This document shows positions 34,602 through 44,298 of a DNA stretch of 64,000 nucleotides, in pieces; position 1 is the first letter of the stretch; each line of letters opens with the position of its first letter. A program made the translations under genes and the position numbers. The notes below the pieces were generated by a model that saw only the letters and a list, made by a program, of their open reading frames with translations, did not search any database and had not been told where the DNA came from. The DNA comes from Pirellulales bacterium. GTDB lineage: Bacteria; Planctomycetota; Planctomycetia; Pirellulales; JALHPA01. The stretch covers positions 1 to 64,000 of the forward strand of contig JANRLT010000007.1 of NCBI GenBank assembly GCA_033762255.1, read 5' to 3'.

Positions 34602-36980
34602 ATGAGTGTTTTAAATCGCAAACTGTTGCGGGAATTTTGGCAGAGCAAAGGGATGCTCTTGGCCATTACCGCGCTGATTGCGGTGGGGGTCATGGGTTAT
34701 ATTTATATGAAGTCGGCGTACCAGAATTTGCTGTATGCCCAGCGGGAATATTACGCGCTGTGCCGGATGGCGGATTTTTGGATCGATCTAAAAAAAGCTC
34801 CCGTGGCCGAGATCGAGCCGCTGGGCCAGATTGCCGGTGTGAGCGAGCTGCGTCCCCGGATTGCCAATTTTGCCACGGTGGACATCGCCACCTCGCTCGA
34901 ACCGGTAAATGCCTATGTGGTGTCGTTGCCCGACCAGCGGCAACCCGTCATTAACGATGTGGTGCTCAAACGCGGCAGCTATTTTACCGACGAGCGCCGC
35001 AATGAAGTCCTGGTCACTGAATCCTTTGCCAAAAAGCACAAGCTGTACCCCGGCATGTGGCTCAGTTTAATCCTGAATAATCGCCGCGAGGAATTATTTA
35101 TCGTGGGGACGGCGATTTCCAGTGAATTTGTCTATCTCGTCAGTCCCGGCTCGATCATCCCCGACCCCCAGCGGTTTGGCGTGTTTTATGTCAAGCACAG
35201 TTACGCCGAAGAGGTCTTTGGCATGGAGGGGGCCGCCAATCAGCTTCTTGGCCGGTTGACCCCCGCCAACCGCGCGCGACCGGAAAATGTGTTGGCGCAG
35301 CTAGAGCGGCGGCTGGAAAGTTACGGAGTGCTGCAAAAAACACCGCTGGCGGACCAACCCTCGAACCGCTTTCTCAGCGATGAAATACGCGGCATCGGGG
35401 TCTTTTCCACGATCATGCCCAGCATGTTTTTGGTCGTGGGGGCGCTGGTGCTGTATGTGCTGATGACGCGGCTGATCGACCAGCAGCGGATTATCATTGG
35501 CACGCTCAAGGCGGTGGGCTACAGCGATGGGCAATTGTTTGTCCATTATTCGCTCTTTGGGGCGGTGATCGGGGTGGCGGGGGGAGTGGTGGGGGGGTTG
35601 GCCGGGTATTTGTTGTCGGTCTTGGTGACCGAAATGTACAAAACACTGTTTGAGTTTCCCAATTTGACGAATCGGCTGGATTGGCAGTTATATGCCACGG
35701 GGGGCGCGATCAGCCTGGGGTGCGCGCTGTTTGGCGCGGGGCAAGGTGCCTGGGCGGCGATTCGCCTGCGCCCCGCCGAGGCGATGCGCGCCCGTCCCCC
35801 CAAACAAGGGGGCAAAATCCTGTTGGAGCGGTGGACCTGGTTGTGGTCGCGGCTAAGCTTTGGCTGGCGAATGTCCCTGCGTAATATATTTCGCCAAAAG
35901 ACCCGCTCTGGCGTAACGATCTTTGCCGCGATGATGGGGGCCGCGCTGACCTTTACGGGATTTACCCTGCAGTATTGCTTGCGCTATTTGATTGATTTTC
36001 AATTTGAAAAAATCATGCGCAGCGACATCGATCTAAGCTTTAAGGAAGAGCGGGACGGGAGCGCGCTGGACGAGGCGCGGCAACTGCCGGGGGTCCATGA
36101 CGCGGAGCCGCTGTTGACGGTCGCCTGCGATTTTGTGAATGGCCCCTACCGCCGCAAGGGGGCGATCTCGGGCCTGTGGCCCGGGGGACGGTTGACCATT
36201 CCCCGTGATTTGGTGGGAAATCCCTGCCCCATCCGCCCGGATGGCCTGACCATGACCCGTAAATTGGCCGATATCCTGCATGTAAGCGCGGGGGACCGGA
36301 TCACCATCATACCCAACAAAGGACTGCGCGCGCCCAAAAGCGTCCCCATTAGTCAAATCACCGACAGCTATCTGGGCCTCAATGTCTACGCCGACCTGGG
36401 GTATCTTAACCGGCTTATCGACGAAGAGGACGCCATTACCGGCGTGCAGTTGGTCATGGACCGCCATCCCGGTTCCTACGCCGAATTTTGCCGCGAGGTA
36501 AAGCAGCTCCCCGCGCTGCAGGCGTTCAATTCCCGCTCGGCCAATGTGCGCAACCTGTTTGACACTTTTGTTAAAATGCAGGACGTGGTGATCTCTTTGA
36601 TTATCATTTTCGCGGGAATTATTTTCTTTGCCAGTTTGCTCAACACGTCGCTGATTAATCTGGCGGAACGCCGCCGCGAAATCGCCACGCTGCGGGTGTT
36701 GGGATATACGCCCTGGCAAATCGGGGGCTTTTTTTGGCGGGAAAGCCTGACGCTGAATATCCTGGGAACCCTGTTGGGTTTTCCGGTTGGTTTTTTGCTG
36801 GTGTGGTATATGACCGTGGTTTACAACACCGAAATGTTCCGCTTTCCCCTGGTCATGCCCCCCAGCGTCTGGATCAAAACGTTTCTGGCCGCGCTCCTGT
36901 TTGGCTCGAGCGCGCAGCTCTTGGTCTTGCGGGAAATTTTTGTCCTGGATTGGCGCGACGCGCTCAACGTCAAGGAATAA
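34602..36980 (+). CDS. ABC transporter permease with two FtsX domains (MacB/DevC type)
   Basis: 792 aa inner-membrane permease. TM1 near residues 19-38 (LLAITALIAVGVMGYIYM) is followed by a MacB-like periplasmic domain, a first FtsX bundle (TMs near 265-390, e.g. PSMFLVVGALVLYVLMTRLI), a second periplasmic domain and a C-terminal FtsX bundle (VISLIIIFAGIIFFASLLNT; LVWYMTVVYN). It thus has the duplicated FtsX layout rather than the single one of MacB. ATG 34602 is used; a TTG three codons earlier is possible. 25 bases separate it from the adaptor gene. With ATPase and adaptor it forms a tripartite-type exporter; an outer-membrane channel is not encoded here. Confidence 0.92.
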   Translation: MSVLNRKLLREFWQSKGMLLAITALIAVGVMGYIYMKSAYQNLLYAQREYYALCRMADFWIDLKKAPVAEIEPLGQIAGVSELRPRIANFATVDIATSLEPVNAYVVSLPDQRQPVINDVVLKRGSYFTDERRNEVLVTESFAKKHKLYPGMWLSLILNNRREELFIVGTAISSEFVYLVSPGSIIPDPQRFGVFYVKHSYAEEVFGMEGAANQLLGRLTPANRARPENVLAQLERRLESYGVLQKTPLADQPSNRFLSDEIRGIGVFSTIMPSMFLVVGALVLYVLMTRLIDQQRIIIGTLKAVGYSDGQLFVHYSLFGAVIGVAGGVVGGLAGYLLSVLVTEMYKTLFEFPNLTNRLDWQLYATGGAISLGCALFGAGQGAWAAIRLRPAEAMRARPPKQGGKILLERWTWLWSRLSFGWRMSLRNIFRQKTRSGVTIFAAMMGAALTFTGFTLQYCLRYLIDFQFEKIMRSDIDLSFKEERDGSALDEARQLPGVHDAEPLLTVACDFVNGPYRRKGAISGLWPGGRLTIPRDLVGNPCPIRPDGLTMTRKLADILHVSAGDRITIIPNKGLRAPKSVPISQITDSYLGLNVYADLGYLNRLIDEEDAITGVQLVMDRHPGSYAEFCREVKQLPALQAFNSRSANVRNLFDTFVKMQDVVISLIIIFAGIIFFASLLNTSLINLAERRREIATLRVLGYTPWQIGGFFWRESLTLNILGTLLGFPVGFLLVWYMTVVYNTEMFRFPLVMPPSVWIKTFLAALLFGSSAQLLVLREIFVLDWRDALNVKE

Positions 36981-37005
36981 CCGTCATCGTAAAGGATAGT
37001 GAACC

Positions 37006-38403
37006 ATGAATGGCAAAACCTGGATCGGTCTTTTGGCGATTGCCGCGGTGGTGCTCGCCGGTGGGTACCTGTTCACGCAATCCGGCGGCCAGCCGGTCGA
37101 ATCCGCGGCGGTGCGCGCGACCCCCATCCGGGAATTTGTCGAGGAACGGGGCAAGACCCGCCTGCCCCGCACCTACAGCATCACCATGCCTTTTGCCGGA
37201 CGGATCGAGTCCCTGGAGCAATTGGCGGAAGGGACCGCGGTAAAAAAAGAGCAAATCGTCGCCCGCGTGGTGCCGCGCGATTTAGAACTAAAACTGGCCG
37301 CCATGACCGCCGCCAAGGAACGCATGGACGCCTCCATCCAGGAAAACGACGACCTCACCGTGGAAAATGTCTCCTTGCAGCAAACGTATGAAATGGTCCG
37401 GTCGATGGAGACGACCGTGGACGCGGCCAAAAACCGGCTGGAATCGGGAAAGGCTAAATACGAATTCGCAAAGAAAAATTTGGAACGCGTGCAGTCACTG
37501 TGGGAGAAAAAAACCAAAACCGACGAAGACCTGGACGAGGCCCGCCTGCAAGCCATCCAAAGCAACGTAGACTACCGCCAGGATCAGTTGGTCCTGGCCT
37601 CGCTAGAGGCAATGCTGGTCGCGACAAAGCTGATGCCCGTGGCCCTGCAAGCCTACATGACCCGCAAGACCGAAAAAACCAGCGACGTTCTGCGCAAACA
37701 ACTGGACGAAGCCGTCGTCCAATGGCGCGAAGCCGAACGCGATCGCCAGCGCGGGACCATGACCAGCCCCATCGATGGCGTCGTCTTGGAACGGCCCATC
37801 GTCGATGAACAGCACATCCCCGCGGGAACATTATTACTAAAGTTGGGAAACCTCGAAGATTTGGAACTGGAAATGGACGTCCTGAGTCAAGATGTCGTCC
37901 GCGTCAAGCCCGGTCAGCGGGTGGAAATTTTTGGTCCCGCCATCGGACCCATCCCCGCCGTCGGCGTCGTCACCCGCATTTATCCCGCCGGTTTTACCAA
38001 AGTCAGTTCCTTGGGCGTGGAACAGCAACGGGTCAAGGTGATCGTGGGTTTTGCGGAAGGGGAGCTGCCACGGCTGCTGGCCCAACGGGCCTTGGGCGTG
38101 GATTACCGCGTGCGGGGGCGAATTATCACGGCGGAAAAAGAATCCGCGCTTACGATTCCCCGCTCGGCTCTCTTTCGCGGCGCGGATAATCACTGGCAGG
38201 TATTTGCCATCGCCGACGGCGTGGCCAAATTAAAGAAAGTGCAAATTGGCCTCATTAACGACGAAGCGGCCGAAGTTTTGGCGGGATTGGCCAATGGCGA
38301 GGAAGTCATCCTGGCCCCGGAAACCAACCTGGTCGAAGGCGCGCGCGTCAGCTCCACGGCCAAAAATCTGGAATCCGGAACAACGCTGGGGGGACAGGAG
38401 TAA
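37006..38403 (+). CDS. Periplasmic adaptor of ABC exporter (HlyD/DevB-like)
   Basis: 465 aa membrane-fusion protein. An N-terminal TM/signal-anchor (WIGLLAIAAVVLAGGYLF, about 5-22) is followed by a split lipoyl/barrel-sandwich domain (MPFAGRIESL ... SPIDGVVLERPIVDEQH), between which lies an alpha-helical hairpin of about 150 residues rich in Glu/Lys (coiled-coil). A beta-barrel domain follows (ALTIPRSALFRG; VQIGLINDEAAEVLAGLANG). It would bridge the permease to an outer-membrane or cell-wall channel. Good Shine-Dalgarno (AAGGA, about 8 bases upstream). The 345 bases after it (38404-38748) separate it from the TadG-like gene. Confidence 0.93.
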   Translation: MNGKTWIGLLAIAAVVLAGGYLFTQSGGQPVESAAVRATPIREFVEERGKTRLPRTYSITMPFAGRIESLEQLAEGTAVKKEQIVARVVPRDLELKLAAMTAAKERMDASIQENDDLTVENVSLQQTYEMVRSMETTVDAAKNRLESGKAKYEFAKKNLERVQSLWEKKTKTDEDLDEARLQAIQSNVDYRQDQLVLASLEAMLVATKLMPVALQAYMTRKTEKTSDVLRKQLDEAVVQWREAERDRQRGTMTSPIDGVVLERPIVDEQHIPAGTLLLKLGNLEDLELEMDVLSQDVVRVKPGQRVEIFGPAIGPIPAVGVVTRIYPAGFTKVSSLGVEQQRVKVIVGFAEGELPRLLAQRALGVDYRVRGRIITAEKESALTIPRSALFRGADNHWQVFAIADGVAKLKKVQIGLINDEAAEVLAGLANGEEVILAPETNLVEGARVSSTAKNLESGTTLGGQE

Positions 38404-38748
38404 ACTGAATCGCGCGCAGGCCCTTGCCATTTATCCGACCCCGCCATTCTCACTCTATCGACCCGCACGAGCGCGCGGCTGGCCGCCGGACAACCACGGC
38501 AGTGCCAGACAAAGGTGGGATTCTGACAATTATCGCAATCGGTGCGGGGGGGTTGGATAAATTCTGGCGACAATGACGCAATAATCTCAGAAAATATTTG
38601 CCCAGCCCTCCAATTTAACACAAGTTTCAGTAGCTGAAAATCTGGAGTTGCCACTATCGCCGCGCGGCTCCGGTTTTTTGCTAACTGCTTTTCTTTGTCA
38701 CTTTTCTTGCTTGGGGCAGCCGTTTTTTTATCGTGCAGGAGTTCAACC
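38404..38748. other. Non-coding gap before TadG-like gene
   Basis: The gap holds no convincing gene. A minus-strand frame here shows a CxxC...CxxC spacing (CDNCQNPTFVWHCRGC), but it is low in other coding signs and overlaps the adaptor gene, so I do not call it. The AT-rich part near 38570-38700 may hold the promoter for the next gene, whose Shine-Dalgarno GCAGGAG is at 38735-38741. Confidence 0.5.
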
Positions 38749-40623
38749 ATGTCTCGTCCAGTTCAAACACTGCGCCGCCGCGCGGCCGTGGCAGTTCTTG
38801 CCGCGTTTTTAATGGTGGGTTTGTTGGGCATGGTGGCCTTTGGCATTGATACCGGCTACATCATGCTGGTGCGGACACAATTGCAAACCGCGGCCGATTC
38901 CGCGGCGATGGCCGCCGCCGGAGCCATGGGGGGAACATCGAGCGAGGTGATCGCCGCCGCCCAACAGTTTTCGGCATATCATCTGGCTGGCGGCAAAAGC
39001 GTCACACTGGCTTCCTCGGACGTTGAATTTGGCAATTGGGACAAGGACACGCGGGTATTCACCCCGTCTGGCCAGATTGGCAATGCCGTGCGGGTCACCG
39101 CGCGCCGCAATAACACGACCAACGGAGAGGCAAACCTGTTTTTTGCCCGCATCTTTGGCCGCAATAGCATCGGGTTAGAGGCCCAGGCCATTGCCATGGC
39201 CAATCCCCGCGAGATCGCCTTTGTAGTGGATCTATCGGGCTCGATGAACGACGACACCGAACCGGCCTGGGTCACGGGATTGATCGACGCCGAATATGCC
39301 TCGGAATCGGCGAACGCGGGAACCAACCTGATGACGCAGGTCTATAGCGATTTTGGTTATGGGTCGTATCCCGGCACGCTGCAGTATGTCGGCGCGCCGC
39401 TGGGTGTCGCGGCGGACCAGTACGCCTATGCGGAAATGACCAAGGACAACGGGCCCTTGGCCGCGCTTTCCGATACCAACTACAAAATTCTCAGCACCGA
39501 TAGCGAATCCACCCGCAAAACCAAGGCCTACCGCTGGATCATCATGAACCAGATCGCCACCGTCATGCCAGGCGTCAAACCAACCCCCAACATTACGACC
39601 AACTTTAACTATTGGTCGCGTTACTTGGACTTTATCATGCGGTCGCAAACGATTAGCAGCAGTTCGCCCAAGGGGAAACCGCCGAACAGCCGCGGGGCCT
39701 TGCCTCCCAGCCAAAACAGCTACCGTTTGAATAGCGGGGCCAACAATCCCAATGGCACCAGTTGGCCCAGCGCATCCTCCAGCATCACGCAAACCTATCA
39801 AAACAGGATTGGCTATTTGACCTATGTGCAGTTCATGATGGATCACGGGCGGGATTCCAAGCCGGATGGCAACATATTTGTGCCATTATCGCGCAGCTCC
39901 CCTGATTGCCCGATGCACAATGAAACCGTCAGCGGTCGCTCTTACAGTTTTCCCCCGAGCGCCCAGCCGACCCACGCGGCCCGCCGGGCGATCATCGCCG
40001 CGATCGAGCTGATTGCCGAACGAAACGCCGGTGTTGCGAACAATAACAAGGATTGGGTGTCGTTAATCACTTTTGACAAAGGTTCCAATACGAATTTGCG
40101 GTGTCCCTTGACCGGGGATTATGCCTCCGTCCAACAAAGCTGCACCACCATGCAGGAAGTGGCGGACAATGCGTCCAGCACCGCCACAGAATATGGTTTG
40201 AACCTGGCAAACACCCATCTAAAGCCCACCACCTCCGGCGGTGCTGGCCGCTCGGGCCCCAACCGCGTCGTGGTGTTGTTGACCGACGGCATGCCTAACC
40301 TGTACCAAAGCTCCAATTCCACCATCAACAACTACATCTCCAATAATCCCAGTTCGGATTTTTATGGATCCAGCAACTACGCCCATAACGCCGCGCTGAT
40401 GTCGGCGGATATCATGGAAGGTCAAAACTGGGCCGTGTATCCCGTTGGGCTTGGGCTGGGGACGGATTACACTTTTATGGATCGGATGAGTCGGCTGGGG
40501 GGTACCGCCGACGAGAATGGCCAAAGCCTGCGCGGCTCCGGCAATCCGACCGAATACGAGCAGCGATTGGTGGATATGTTTAGGGAAATCATCACCAGTC
40601 CCCAGGTGCGGTTGGTATATTAA
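38749..40623 (+). CDS. TadG-like protein with von Willebrand A domain
   Basis: 624 aa, membrane-anchored. A basic N-terminus (SRPVQTLRRRAA) and TM helix (about 12-31, VAVLAAFLMVGLLGMVAFGI) are followed by the Tad pilus-type motif DTGYIMLVRTQLQTAADSAA and a small domain. A vWA domain starts at about residue 155 with MIDAS DxSxS (VVDLSGSMND, Asp161). The metal-site motif is followed by a long insertion (about 230 residues) before VSLITFDKGS and VVLLTDGMPN. Start: GCAGGAG about 7 bases before ATG 38749; an in-frame start 18 codons earlier is not needed. TadG-type proteins act in pilus or envelope assembly, but no other tad gene is in the window. Ends before a terminator at 40665. Confidence 0.82.
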   Translation: MSRPVQTLRRRAAVAVLAAFLMVGLLGMVAFGIDTGYIMLVRTQLQTAADSAAMAAAGAMGGTSSEVIAAAQQFSAYHLAGGKSVTLASSDVEFGNWDKDTRVFTPSGQIGNAVRVTARRNNTTNGEANLFFARIFGRNSIGLEAQAIAMANPREIAFVVDLSGSMNDDTEPAWVTGLIDAEYASESANAGTNLMTQVYSDFGYGSYPGTLQYVGAPLGVAADQYAYAEMTKDNGPLAALSDTNYKILSTDSESTRKTKAYRWIIMNQIATVMPGVKPTPNITTNFNYWSRYLDFIMRSQTISSSSPKGKPPNSRGALPPSQNSYRLNSGANNPNGTSWPSASSSITQTYQNRIGYLTYVQFMMDHGRDSKPDGNIFVPLSRSSPDCPMHNETVSGRSYSFPPSAQPTHAARRAIIAAIELIAERNAGVANNNKDWVSLITFDKGSNTNLRCPLTGDYASVQQSCTTMQEVADNASSTATEYGLNLANTHLKPTTSGGAGRSGPNRVVVLLTDGMPNLYQSSNSTINNYISNNPSSDFYGSSNYAHNAALMSADIMEGQNWAVYPVGLGLGTDYTFMDRMSRLGGTADENGQSLRGSGNPTEYEQRLVDMFREIITSPQVRLVY

Positions 40624-40664
40624 CAGCCCGGCGGGACTCAAATCCGCCTGGGCCTTGTTTCCGC

Positions 40665-40695
40665 AACTCCCCTCCCGCTGGGTGGGGAGTTTTTT
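40665..40695 (+). terminator. Intrinsic terminator after the TadG-like gene
   Basis: AACTCCCC pairs exactly with GGGGAGTT around the loop TCCCGCTGGGT (itself partly paired), followed by TTTTT. It ends the plus-strand transcript before the convergent PQQ-propeller gene. Confidence 0.85.
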
Positions 40696-40742
40696 GTTTC
40701 TATGGGGGTGGAGATAGCCGCGTGTGAAGGAGTTGACGGGGA

Positions 40743-42098
40743 TTATTTTCCTGTGGGTAGTTCCAGGCACTTTAGCTCATTCTCGCTCCGTACATACAAG
40801 GCTCCTCCCGCCAGCGCGGGAAGGGCCTGCACCGTCACCCGCGCGTCGCCAAACGGCCGTGTCCGGGCTAGTTCCCGCGATTTTTCACCGGCAGGCTCGA
40901 ACAGCACCACTTGACCATCGGTGGTGACGGCAATGAGCAAGTCTCCGGCTAAAATTAAATTTGCCGTGCCAAAGTTGGAAACGCCCCACACCACCCCCGG
41001 CCGCGCCGGATCGATGCAGCGCAACTCCGCCACGCCGACATCCTGCCGTCCATGAATACCGTACAACAGTCCCCGGTGGGCGATGGATGTTGTGTATTGA
41101 CTGGACAGCGTGTCGTCATTCGCCCAAGTTTCCGTCAATTGATCCCCGGCCAGCGTGATCCATTTGGCGCCGATTCCGTAACTGGCGGTCAGGAACAATC
41201 GCTCATCCACCGTCACCGGATTTGCCCCATTGACCGTCGGGCCTCGCTGGCCAAATGGAATTTTTGACAAAATCTTTCCCTCGGTCGGATCCAACAATAG
41301 GCAATTTAACCGGGTCACGCACACCACACGGGGCTGGCCGCCGACGTCCACCAAAATGGGCGAAGAGTAGCTGGCTTGTTCGGGGCCCGCTTGCCATAAG
41401 ACTTTTCCATCTTCCAGGGCAAATGCGACCACTCCCGCGTTTCCCGCACCTCCCACATTCACAATGACCCGGTCCCGCCAAACCAGCGGAGTGGAACCAA
41501 ATCCAAAATATCCTTCCGGCGCTTTAAATTCGGTCGCGAGTGATTTTTCCCACATCAGTTCGCCACTTTTTCGCATCAGGCAGCGCAAATAGCCCCCCGC
41601 GCCCAAAATGATTACCTTGTCGTCCGTCACCACGGGTACGCAGCGGGGACCGTTATCGGGAGCAATGGTGCTTTGATAGCGGGTGGCATACTCCGCGCGC
41701 CAGATTTCGCGGGCGGTGGCGGTATCCAATGTTCGTAAAATTTCCTGGTTCTGCACCCTTTCATATAAATAAACCACGTTTTGCGCCACCGCCACGCCGG
41801 CATAGCCCTGTCCCACCGCGATTGACCAGCGTTCGGTCAGTTTGCCGGGCCAGTCCTTTGCCACGGACTCCCCCGTGGAAATGCCATTACGCGCAGGCCC
41901 AAGAATCTGGGGCCAATCGCCGGCGGCCGAGAATTTGCATTCCGTCAGGCCGGTCATCAAGAGGGTGAGGCAAAGCAACTTTAGCCCGCGCAGGAGAAGG
42001 CCGGGGAAAAAGACAAACCGTTCCCGACGGACGATTTGCCCGCTATTTTTTCGGAAACACAGAGCAAGTCTTAAAGAAGTTGAGAATAAAATTGGCAT
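40743..42098 (-). CDS. Secreted PQQ-like beta-propeller protein
   Basis: 451 aa. The long N-terminus contains a hydrophobic segment (about 30-49, FPGLLLRGLKLLCLTLLMTG) that fits a signal peptide with extended n-region. The mature part starts with the family entry GDWPQILGPARNGIS and contains blades of the PQQ_2/PQQ_3 type, each with a W/A-x-G-x-x-x-Y core (LEDGKVLWQAGPEQASYSSP; GYLRCLMRKSGELMWEKSLA). It resembles BamB-like or quinoprotein dehydrogenase-like propellers, but no cofactor-binding cysteine pair is evident. Probably binds protein or polysaccharide in the periplasm. The ATG at 42098 is kept because no inner start keeps the signal peptide. It diverges from the DUF3592-like gene (192-base shared promoter region). 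Confidence 0.85.
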   Translation of the reverse strand: MPILFSTSLRLALCFRKNSGQIVRRERFVFFPGLLLRGLKLLCLTLLMTGLTECKFSAAGDWPQILGPARNGISTGESVAKDWPGKLTERWSIAVGQGYAGVAVAQNVVYLYERVQNQEILRTLDTATAREIWRAEYATRYQSTIAPDNGPRCVPVVTDDKVIILGAGGYLRCLMRKSGELMWEKSLATEFKAPEGYFGFGSTPLVWRDRVIVNVGGAGNAGVVAFALEDGKVLWQAGPEQASYSSPILVDVGGQPRVVCVTRLNCLLLDPTEGKILSKIPFGQRGPTVNGANPVTVDERLFLTASYGIGAKWITLAGDQLTETWANDDTLSSQYTTSIAHRGLLYGIHGRQDVGVAELRCIDPARPGVVWGVSNFGTANLILAGDLLIAVTTDGQVVLFEPAGEKSRELARTRPFGDARVTVQALPALAGGALYVRSENELKCLELPTGK

Positions 42099-42290
42099 GG
42101 ATTGAAGGAAAAAAATTACCGAGGGGGTGTTGCTAGCGAAAACCGGTCAATGCCACGGCGGATCCCCGCCGGGCGGACACTTGTTGAATCACGGGGTTTT
42201 TGCCAGGATACAGGGAACAGGATAGTGATGTGGTCGGCCAGGGATCATCCGCGGCCGCGGGTGGGTTCATCAAAAATTGCCGTAGGTGTT

Positions 42291-43646
42291 ATGCGTCCGC
42301 TCCGCTTTTTAGGCAAAAAACGAGGAGATCGCCGTACCGGCTCGCAGCGCTGGGCCAGCGCGGGAGAGGCGTTTGCCTATGGCGTGTTTTTATTGGCGGG
42401 TGTCTTGGGAATGGTGCTGATCCTGGGGCGGTTTGTCGGTCCGGAATGGCGCGCCAACCAGGAATTCGTGGAAGGGCGGGCCACCGTCGTGGACAAGCGT
42501 CTGTGGGAAGAGCTGGATCACGAACAACGCAAATTGTACCGCGCCGATCTGCATATCCGCTACCAATTTCAAGAGCGTGATTATACCGCGGTTACCTACG
42601 ATATTACCCGGCGGGCTTATGCGGATCGCGTCGCGCAAGAAGCAATCCTGCGTCACTTTGAAATCGGCCAGTCCTACCCCTGCTGGATTAACCCCGCCGA
42701 TCCCGCCGAGGTGGTGCTGGTCCGCGGCTATACCTGGTGGCTCTGGCTGATGCTGATTTTACCAATGTCCTTTTTGGTCATGGGGGGCGTGGGCCTGGTC
42801 TGGACGCTATTGCATTGGCGCAACTCGATCGAGCGGCGGGCTGTGACCTGGCAGCAGGCGCGACTCTTGGTCGGCCAGCAACTGCGCGTGGGAAACCAGG
42901 CTTTTCCCGCGATCCCCCGCGATGACAATATCACCAACAGCCCCGGCACGCGGTTGCCCTACCGCCTGCCTATTGAAATCTCTTCTTGGTGGAAATTGTT
43001 GGGCCTGGGGATTGTCACGTTCTTGTGGAACGGCATCGTGCTGTTTTTTGTCGCGCGGATGTTGTGGGATTGGACCGTGGGGACCGGCAGTTGGGCCATG
43101 ACGCTGTTTTTATTGCCCTTTGTGTTCGCGGGAGGAGTTTTGATCACCCGGCTGGTCCAAGAGTTGTCGATCAGCTTTGGGATCGGACCGACCCAACTCG
43201 AGATATCGCGCCATCCCTTATCGCCGGGAGAAGACCTGGAAGTGTGGATATCACAGGGGGGGCGATTTACCATGTCGCGAATGACCGTGGAATTGGTATG
43301 CGAGGAATCAGCCACTTACCGCCAAGGGACGGATTCGCGGACCGAGACCCGGGTGGTGCATCGTTCGTTATTGTGGGAGGGGAGCGATTTACAAGTGGTG
43401 GATGGCGCGCCGCTGGAGATCAATTTTTGCCTGACGATCCCCCGCGCCGCCATGCACACATTTCAGGGTGCCCATAACGAAATTTACTGGAAAATCCTGA
43501 TGAATGGAGTGATTGCCGGCTGGCCGCCCCTGACGCGCGCGTTTTCGCTGATGGTGCTGCCCGCGGGGACGCGCACCGTGCCGTTTATTCCGCCACCCCT
43601 GACAGCTCCCCGTTTGCAACTGGCCCCGCAGGAACGGCGGATTTAG
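42291..43646 (+). CDS. DUF3592-like membrane protein with arrestin-like C-terminal domain
   Basis: 451 aa. Basic N-terminus, TM1 (AYGVFLLAGVLGMVLILGRF), then a beta-rich DUF3592-like domain (EGRATVVDKRLW, YRADLHIRYQFQERDYTAVT, YPCWINPADPAEVVL), TM2 (WWLWLMLILPMSFLVMGGVG), a cytosolic loop, TM3-TM4 near 230-290, and a C-terminal domain of about 160 residues beginning LEISRHPLSPGEDLEVWISQ. That last part has the look of an arrestin/Spo0M-like fold (PGE motif, then EGSDLQVVDGAPLEINFCLT). I placed the start at ATG 42291, preceded by TAGGTG; the frame opens 63 codons earlier without a sign of a leader. It heads a same-strand run with the next two genes. Function unknown. Confidence 0.75.
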   Translation: MRPLRFLGKKRGDRRTGSQRWASAGEAFAYGVFLLAGVLGMVLILGRFVGPEWRANQEFVEGRATVVDKRLWEELDHEQRKLYRADLHIRYQFQERDYTAVTYDITRRAYADRVAQEAILRHFEIGQSYPCWINPADPAEVVLVRGYTWWLWLMLILPMSFLVMGGVGLVWTLLHWRNSIERRAVTWQQARLLVGQQLRVGNQAFPAIPRDDNITNSPGTRLPYRLPIEISSWWKLLGLGIVTFLWNGIVLFFVARMLWDWTVGTGSWAMTLFLLPFVFAGGVLITRLVQELSISFGIGPTQLEISRHPLSPGEDLEVWISQGGRFTMSRMTVELVCEESATYRQGTDSRTETRVVHRSLLWEGSDLQVVDGAPLEINFCLTIPRAAMHTFQGAHNEIYWKILMNGVIAGWPPLTRAFSLMVLPAGTRTVPFIPPPLTAPRLQLAPQERRI

Positions 43647-43781
43647 TTTTCCCGCCGATTCAGCCTAGTGTTGTGTCAAGGTTAAAGAGTTGAGTTAGGC
43701 CGATCAAACGGGGGCGCTAGTCCGAAAACGAATCGTTGACAATGCACCAAGCCCCTAATCGCGTTATTCGCGGCGAATATC

Positions 43782-44240
43782 ATGAATACACCCTTGATCA
43801 GCATTACCATCGATCAGCGCGAACCATACTTTCCGGGCGAAACCCTGTTGGGAGAATACCAGATCGACGGCGCCCGCACCGAAGACCTGCTCGCCGTCGA
43901 GCTCTCCGTCCTGTGGTATACCGAAGGAAAGGGAGACGAAGACCTGGGCGTGCATTTTTTTGAACGTCAAAACCAAGAGACCACCTTTGGCGAGTCCCTG
44001 GGGACGATGCGCCGCTTTTCCACCGTGCTCCCCTGGTCGCCGCTGAGCTATCAGGGCTGGCTAGTAAAGATTGTGTGGTGTGTGCGGGTGCGGGTTTTTC
44101 TACGCGGAGGAAAGGATTTTTTTGAGGAACTGCGTTTTCAATTAGGCATGGTGCCGCAACCCCCGGCATTGGCCATGGCGGCTGTGTCACCTGAAGATTT
44201 AGAGGGGGGCTCCGACGCCGAGGATGATACCCCGTCCTAG
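43782..44240 (+). CDS. Small arrestin-like protein
   Basis: 152 aa. Reads ISITIDQREPYFPGETLLGE then YQIDGARTEDLLAVELSVLW, the first-strand and PGE/LxGE pattern of arrestin/Spo0M-like domains, and ends in an acidic tail (EDLEGGSDAEDDTPS). It is a free-standing version of the fold I see at the C-terminus of the preceding protein, suggesting a related partner or paralog. No TM helix. ATG 43782 has no clear Shine-Dalgarno. It lies 135 bases after one gene and 58 before the next, likely one transcript. No known enzyme motif. Confidence 0.65.
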   Translation: MNTPLISITIDQREPYFPGETLLGEYQIDGARTEDLLAVELSVLWYTEGKGDEDLGVHFFERQNQETTFGESLGTMRRFSTVLPWSPLSYQGWLVKIVWCVRVRVFLRGGKDFFEELRFQLGMVPQPPALAMAAVSPEDLEGGSDAEDDTPS

Positions 44241-44298
44241 CGCATCAACCTAAAGGTCGTTCCACTCGCCCTTCGCCAGATACAGTTCGCTTGATACT

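Noticed and set aside
38190-38750. Minus-strand frame with CxxC...CxxC spacing (possible zinc ribbon)
   Set aside because: It overlaps the adaptor gene end in antisense and the rest of the frame does not look like a protein; the cysteines are probably chance.
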